Of a stretch of DNA of 64,000 bases, positions 59,414 to 64,000 are shown one piece after another. The DNA comes from Budorcas taxicolor. Lineage: Eukaryota > Chordata > Mammalia > Artiodactyla > Bovidae. The position numbers were made by a program, and so were the translations under genes. Position 1 is the first letter of the stretch. Each line of letters starts with the position of its first letter. The DNA is taken from contig NC_068925.1 of NCBI RefSeq assembly GCF_023091745.1, positions 5,952,001 to 6,016,000 of the forward strand, written 5' to 3'. Below the pieces are notes generated by a model that saw nothing but the letters and a program-made list of their open reading frames with translations, ran no database searches and was not told where the DNA came from.

Positions 59414-60490
59414 GTAAGCTCTGCTTTTCATTTTCTGCTCCCCTGAATGACTTGCGACACCCAGCCTCACCCTCTGGCCTAACCGCCGCCCCCTCCATGC
59501 CTGTGCTGTGTGTAGGGCCCCCGCTGCCCACCTGACCACTTGCACGTGCCCGCGGCTGCTGCAGGGCAGACAGGGCCGAGGAGACGTCCGCAGACCCCGT
59601 CCGCAGGCCCAGCGTGCGGCCGTCACCCTGAGGACCGGGTGCACCCTACTGTCCCCGAAGCGGCTCAGACCTTCCTGGCCGTCTGACTGCTAAAACTCTG
59701 GCCAAAGCTGCAGTCACTTCACGCAGCTTAGTTTTGTGCTGTTTCTCAGAGGTGCCTTCTCGTTTTCAGTTTTGACTCAAATAATAGTCTGACGTCTTCC
59801 TTGGCCCTGTCTGTTCAAAAATCCAAAGTCTCACGTGTCTTCGGCCAGGTTCACGTTACCCCCAATGGTTTATTTTACCGTGTGTCTGTTTCTCCCTCAT
59901 CCTGCCTTCACTCCCCTGGAGGAAAGGAGACCACTCCCCACCGCCCACGGAAAGCTCCGTCCTGGGATCTTCATTCATTGTCTAACCCCAGCTCCCTTTC
60001 CTCATGCCCTTTCACCCCAGAAGAAACAATTTGCCATTTTCCCCTACCGCTTTAGCCAGTGTATGATCCTGCCCTACTAGCCTTGTGCAGATGCCCACTT
60101 CCGTCCAGCAGGCTCGTAACTCTGGCCCCCGGCTTTCACTGTGGCTGTTAGCAACATCCTGGGGTTTTTACTCCACTCGCGCCCGATCTGGCCATCTAGA
60201 GGGATTCCACGCCCGTGTGCTGCTGCCTCCCCTAGAGACATTCAGGTTATTGGAGAACTAATCTCATCTCAAGGGGCCAGACACCAAGTCCCAAAGCCTA
60301 CAGACCTCTTTCCGCCAGACCCTGAAACCTGGCCCAGTGCCAGCAGGATGACAAGCCCCAGGGCGCTCCCGATGAATATGGATTGGAGATGATGTACAGC
60401 TTTTATTCCCCTCTGGCTTTGGAGGAATGAAATGATTTGCACATTGAAAACCTGTTAACCGTAGCCTCTGGATACTGAAACTGGAAGGAG

Positions 60491-60496
60491 AATAAA
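60491..60496 (+). terminator. Candidate intronic poly(A) signal (AATAAA)
   Basis: AATAAA is followed after about 10 nt by a T/G-rich stretch (TTGTTGTTTTTAAAC), the arrangement of a cleavage/polyadenylation site. It lies 1.08 kb downstream of exon 20, whose unspliced frame stops immediately. No transcript evidence is available here. Confidence 0.35.
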
Positions 60497-60782
60497 AGAT
60501 GCTTGTTGTTTTTAAACTGCACCAGGTCGCCCAGATCTCTTGGCTTTATTCCAACCAGACGGTAGCAGGGGGAGTGTTTGGGGCACGTGGCTCTTTCACC
60601 CTCTTCTTAGTAAAGTAGCTGATTCAGCTCACTTAGCCAGTATAGTTGTAATTTAAATCAGACTGGTAAAAAAGACTGAGGATTTTATTCATTTCCCTCC
60701 AGCTTCATACCCTTTGGGAGGGCCAGCTAGTAAAATGTTAACTGTGGGCTGACTGCATTTTCTTCCTTATTTACAAGTCTGT

Positions 60783-60828
60783 GTTAATTATAAGCCTATA
60801 ATCATAAGGTTGTAAGCTTATAATTAAC
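60783..60828. repeat. Perfect 13-bp inverted repeat
   Basis: GTTAATTATAAGC at 60783-60795 and its exact complement GCTTATAATTAAC at 60816-60828 are separated by 20 nt. The element is AT-rich and could form a hairpin; function unknown. Confidence 0.9.
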
Positions 60829-61593
60829 CCAGAAACCAAGGCAAGATCAGTGGAGGGAGAGTTAGCTAATTAGTTGGGTACATATTTTTAAGCTGTCATA
60901 TATTTGTTGCCATTTGTACAAAGGAATTGTAGAGAGTACTAGCCAGAATAGTCAACAGAATAGTCAACAGTCTGGTAGAGCTCCTGTGAACTCCTTGGTT
61001 GGGCTGTCAGGATGGGCTCTTGGAGGACGCGGTCTGCCCAGACTACCCACTGGTCAGGGGTAAGCGGCGGTTCCCCGGCACACCTTGCCCTGCGGACTGA
61101 TTCAGCCGTGCCTCCCGCCCCACTCAGCTCTCCCCCCAAGCTCCTTCTCTCCTGACTGCCCTGGGTTCTCTCTCACCCCTGGGCCTTCACGTCTGCTGTC
61201 TCCTCACCTGGTCGATTCTTCTCCTTCTTCAGGACTCAGTCTGATGATTGAGCTCTTTGGGGAAGCCTTTCTGACACCCCTGAATTCCTCAGGGCTGAGT
61301 TAGGTACTCTTATTCTGTATTCCCAAAGCAATCTCAGGACTCAAGCTGGACTCAGATCCCTTGAAACCAGGAACGCCGTCTCCCTCTCTTTACATCCTGG
61401 GGGCCTGGCCCACACCAGCCGCTCCCTATGTCTGCCTCCTCAGCAGTTTTGGCCTTGTGAGTCAGCCCTCCTCAAGTGGGAAGAGGAAATCAACAAAGAG
61501 TTATTCAGGTGTGGCCTTTCATTTCAACTCCACACATTTATCGAGCACCTGCTGCTGTGCCAAGTCATTCAGAGAGGAGTAAGATGTTCCCTG

Positions 61594-61798
61594 CCCTCGC
61601 TCAGATGGTAAAGCATCTGCCTACAATGCGGGAGACCCAGGTTCGATCCCTGGGTTGGGAATATCCTCTGAAGAAGGAAATGGCAACCCACTCCCGTATT
61701 TTTGCCTGGAAAATCCCATGGACGGAGGAGTGTGGTAGGCTACAGTCCATGGGGTGGCAAAGAGTCAGATACGACTAAGTGACTTCACTTTCAAACTT
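61594..61798 (+). mobile_element. Bov-tA SINE
   Basis: GCTCAGATGGTAAAGCATCT, GGAGACCCAGGTTCGATCCC, TGGCAACCCACTCCCGTATT and CAGATACGACTAAGTGACTT follow the Bov-tA consensus order. Confidence 0.93.
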
Positions 61799-62818
61799 TT
61801 TCTCTCTTTCTGCCCTCGGAGCTCTCCATCTCGCAAGGTGAACACTATACAGACAGGTAACTAAAAAGTGGTTCCATAGATGCCCTGAAGGAACAATTGA
61901 GAGGGATCGAGTCTGCCTATCAATGGGGGTGGGTGCCAGAGAAGACTTGGCAGAGGAAGAAAAGTCATTTCACCTGGACCTTATAAGACTCTGAGGACAT
62001 CCTTTATACACTCGAGTGGCTAACCCCCAAGGCTAAAGCTACTGAGGCAGGCAGCTTCATGAGTGGCTACAATGTGCCGGATCCCAGCCAGGCCCAGGGA
62101 TTTGTGACAAGGAAGACCCCCCTGGTGAACAGGACCAGGACTGGCTAGAATCCTGGTCCTGCCCCAAGGACTAGCTCCTGATCTTCAGGGCCTGCCATGC
62201 TGGTCCTTCCCTTCTTCCATCCCCAACTCCCACCTCAGCCTCAGCGGCCCTTAGTAGATTCAAGATCAGTGCTGCCCAGTGGCCATCTCAAACCAAAAGT
62301 CGCATAGCCTCTTACTTTAGCCTCTTTAAATCTGATTCCATGAGATAATGAAATTACTCAGCAGTAGGCAACACCGGTATGAGTTGGATTCTACCAAACT
62401 ATTTCGTCTGAGAGTGTTAGTGGGCTGAAACAAATTGACTCAGAGCCTGGGTTCAGCCCAGTGCTGGGTGACTTAGGGTCATATAGATGTATTTCCCTCC
62501 TAGAAAATGCACAAATGTGGCCCGAGCTCTGTAGTATTGCCGCCTCTTGAAAAATACTCCATTCCATATCTACAGAGTAAGCAACAACAGCCTCTTGCCA
62601 AAGCCCAAAATAATTACAGTCTCATCAGTGGACTAAGAAACATGCTAAAATTTGGGAAAGTCAACTTTACCATCAGTTTCCTATCTCCTTGGTAATGGTG
62701 AGACTTTTTTTCCCTATCTGGGGCCTGGTTTCCACTCAAAGCAGTTAACAGAGGGTGCCTTTTCATAAGTCTGCCTCCCGTTAGAAACTTTCACTTAATC
62801 AGACGTTTCTTCTGACAG

Positions 62819-62857
62819 CACCTTACATCTCAAGAACTCAAAGCCCATGAGCACCAA
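62819..62857 (+). CDS. SRGAP2: Candidate SRGAP2 39-nt cassette exon
   Basis: 39 nt with an acceptor TTTCTTCTGACAG at 62818 and a perfect-consensus donor CAA/GTAAGTAT at 62858. It enters and leaves in the same phase as the exon 20/21 junction, so inclusion inserts 13 residues (Asn-Thr-Leu-His-Leu-Lys-Asn-Ser-Lys-Pro-Met-Ser-Thr) between Asn835 and Lys836 with no stop. The downstream intron would be only 208 nt. It is absent from the SRGAP2 protein I remember, so it would be alternative. It could be a chance match; there is no transcript support here. Confidence 0.45.
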
Positions 62858-63065
62858 GTAAGTATCCGTTTCTCCTTTGCCCAGGCCAGGGGTGGCAGGG
62901 GGACGGACCCAGAGAAAGCCAGGGAAGGTGAAACGAGAGAGGCATGCTTTGTGTCCTCTCCTCCCCGGAGTCCCTGGGTCCCATGCCTGCCTCTGTCTTG
63001 CTCATCCTGGCTTCCTCGGAGCCAGGGCTCCCCGATGACACTGCCCTCTCTGTCTGTCATTGAAG

Positions 63066-63390
63066 GCAAAGGAAGCGGCCAGAATCTGGGAGCATCCGGA
63101 AAACATTTCGGAGCGATGGCCATGGGCTGAGCAGTTCCCTGACTGATGCCGCCTCCCCGGGGGTGGGGGCTAGCTGCCGCCCATCTTCCCAGCCCATCCT
63201 GAGCCAGAGCCTCCCCAAGGAAGGGCCGGATACGTGTTCCATTAGTGGGCATGGAAGCCTCAACTCCATCAGCCGCCACTCGTCGCTAAAGAATCGGCTG
63301 GACAGTCCACAGATCCGGAAGACGGTGACAGCAGGAAGGTCGAAAAGCTTCAATAACCACCGGCCCGTGGACCCTGAGGGCATTGCGCAG
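63066..63390 (+). CDS. SRGAP2: SRGAP2 exon 21: Ser-rich C-terminal tail
   Basis: 325 nt: one base completing Lys836 and 108 codons (residues 837-944), ending in phase 0. It reads Gln-Arg-Lys-Arg-Pro-Glu-Ser to Gly-Ile-Ala-Gln. The region is disordered, basic and Ser-rich, with several Arg-x-x-Ser sites (Ser-Ile-Ser-Arg-His-Ser-Ser; Gly-Arg-Ser-Lys-Ser-Phe). Acceptor TCATTGAAG at 63065 and donor CAG/GTAACT at 63391. Most of the differences from the human protein that I can recall in this window lie here. The remaining 127 or so residues should be in the last exon, outside the window. Confidence 0.96.
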
Positions 63391-64000
63391 GTAACTGGGG
63401 CTCTCGGGCAGATGGGCATCATGCGCCTACTCTCCCCACTGCTGCTTAGTGTCGTCCACGCTCAGACGGCAAGACTTGAGACAGAAATGTGCCCTGCACA
63501 GTATACGCTGAGCTCAGGCTCTGTGGGACACCCAGACCTGAGAACAGGACTGTCCAAGAAATCCGTCGACCCCTCTGTCCCCAGAAAGAACTCAAAGACA
63601 GAATAAAAGAATGCATGTTTCCTGCTCATACATGGGCTATTTGCGAGCTTGTTGTAATTTTTAAAGCTAGTAGTTACAGATGGAGAGTTTCTGATGGAGC
63701 CCATTCAGCCCAAGTTTTGAGTCTTGAGACCCTGGTGGATTTCGGTGAAATTGCCCGAGTGGTGAGACTGAGAGGTGGTTCTGGCCACCTTTCCATATCA
63801 GTGTGCCATCCTCATCATCCCTGAAGCTAGTCCCTTGTTCCTAGTGATAGACCAATGACCAATCAACAATCTGCTCCTGGTTGTGAAGGACCCAGATTAC
63901 TCTGCCACCGGGGACTTGGGTACCAGAACGGTTTCCAGCCCAGGCTTCCAGACAGTGGAGATGAGCCCCCTGGTTACAGGGTCTTCCGTCCGTGTATGCA
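63391..64000 (+). other. SRGAP2: Intron 21 of SRGAP2 (5' part)
   Basis: 610 nt to the window end. The exon 21 frame would read through to about 63603. AATAAA occurs at 63602-63607, right after that stop; no repeat seen. Confidence 0.85.

Larger units (their letters stand above)
59414..63065 (+). other. SRGAP2: Intron 20 of SRGAP2
   Basis: 3652 nt. Contains a possible alternative 3' UTR (59414 to about 60520), a perfect 13-bp inverted repeat (60783-60828), a Bov-tA (61594-61798) and a candidate 39-nt cassette exon (62819-62857). Confidence 0.88.
1..64000 (+). other. SRGAP2: SRGAP2 gene body, internal part (exons 7-21 of about 22)
   Basis: Fifteen exons on the + strand join into one uninterrupted frame of 667 codons. 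The spliced product reads as SRGAP2: distal F-BAR, RhoGAP, SH3 and Ser-rich tail. SRGAP1 and SRGAP3 are the alternatives. The match to the SRGAP2 sequence I remember is near-identical over F-BAR, RhoGAP and SH3, and exon boundaries reproduce its residue numbering (arginine finger 527, SH3 tryptophan 765, SH3 at 728-787). SRGAP2 binds membranes through an inverse F-BAR dimer, acts as a GAP for Rac-type GTPases and binds proline-rich partners through SH3. No start codon, promoter or final exon is in the window. Everything between exons is intron; I see no second gene on either strand. Confidence 0.97.

Noticed and set aside
63391..63606. Coding extension past exon 21 with AATAAA at 63602, as an alternative end
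   Set aside because: The exon 21 donor CAG/GTAACT and phase 0 fit continuation into the last exon, which should hold about 127 conserved residues. The extension resembles nothing. Kept only as a weak possibility.
1..64000. A novel gene cluster, defence system or integrated virus
   Set aside because: All coding signal joins into one well-known gene; the remaining structure is introns and familiar mammalian retroelements. No retroviral LTR or viral gene set was recognised.

Overview
The window is mammalian genomic DNA from a ruminant. Two long BovB (RTE-type) LINE copies, a BovB 3' fragment, many Bov-tA/Bov-A2 SINEs and several cetartiodactyl CHR-type tRNA-derived SINEs place it in cattle, sheep, goat or a close relative. 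The sequence alone does not separate the species.

The only protein-coding gene I can support is SRGAP2 (SLIT-ROBO Rho GTPase-activating protein 2) on the + strand. Fifteen exons were placed by joining AG/GT splice sites with reading-frame continuity. They total 2001 nt, with no frame break, and encode 667 residues. In human SRGAP2 numbering (recalled, not searched) this is residues 278-944 of 1071. The numbering is supported by the RhoGAP arginine finger falling at R527 and the SH3 tryptophan at W765. On that basis the exons are human-type exons 7-21. Exons 1-6 lie upstream of base 1 and the last exon lies beyond base 64000, so the window starts and ends inside introns.

Layout: 1-5750 is the end of intron 6. 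Exons 7-9 (5751-11101) encode the middle to distal F-BAR region. A 9.9 kb intron with an antisense BovB follows. Exons 10-12 (20954-25600), including consecutive 28-nt and 25-nt exons, close the extended F-BAR. Exons 13-17 (31184-52008) encode the RhoGAP domain, and a sense BovB nested in an older L1 lies in intron 13. Exon 18 is a linker, exon 19 the SH3 domain, and exons 20-21 the Ser-rich tail.

The protein combines an inverse F-BAR membrane-binding dimer, a Rac-directed RhoGAP and an SH3 domain. It acts at the plasma membrane in filopodium formation, neuronal migration and spine maturation. I found no tRNA, rRNA, CRISPR, operon or antisense gene. The most useful leads are transcript-level: a candidate 39-nt in-frame cassette exon at 62819, a candidate early poly(A) end in intron 20, a tandem NAG acceptor at exon 7, an open read-through of exon 9 at the point where the human SRGAP2C paralogue truncates, and a G-run next to the 28-nt exon. 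I see no evidence of a wholly new biological system.
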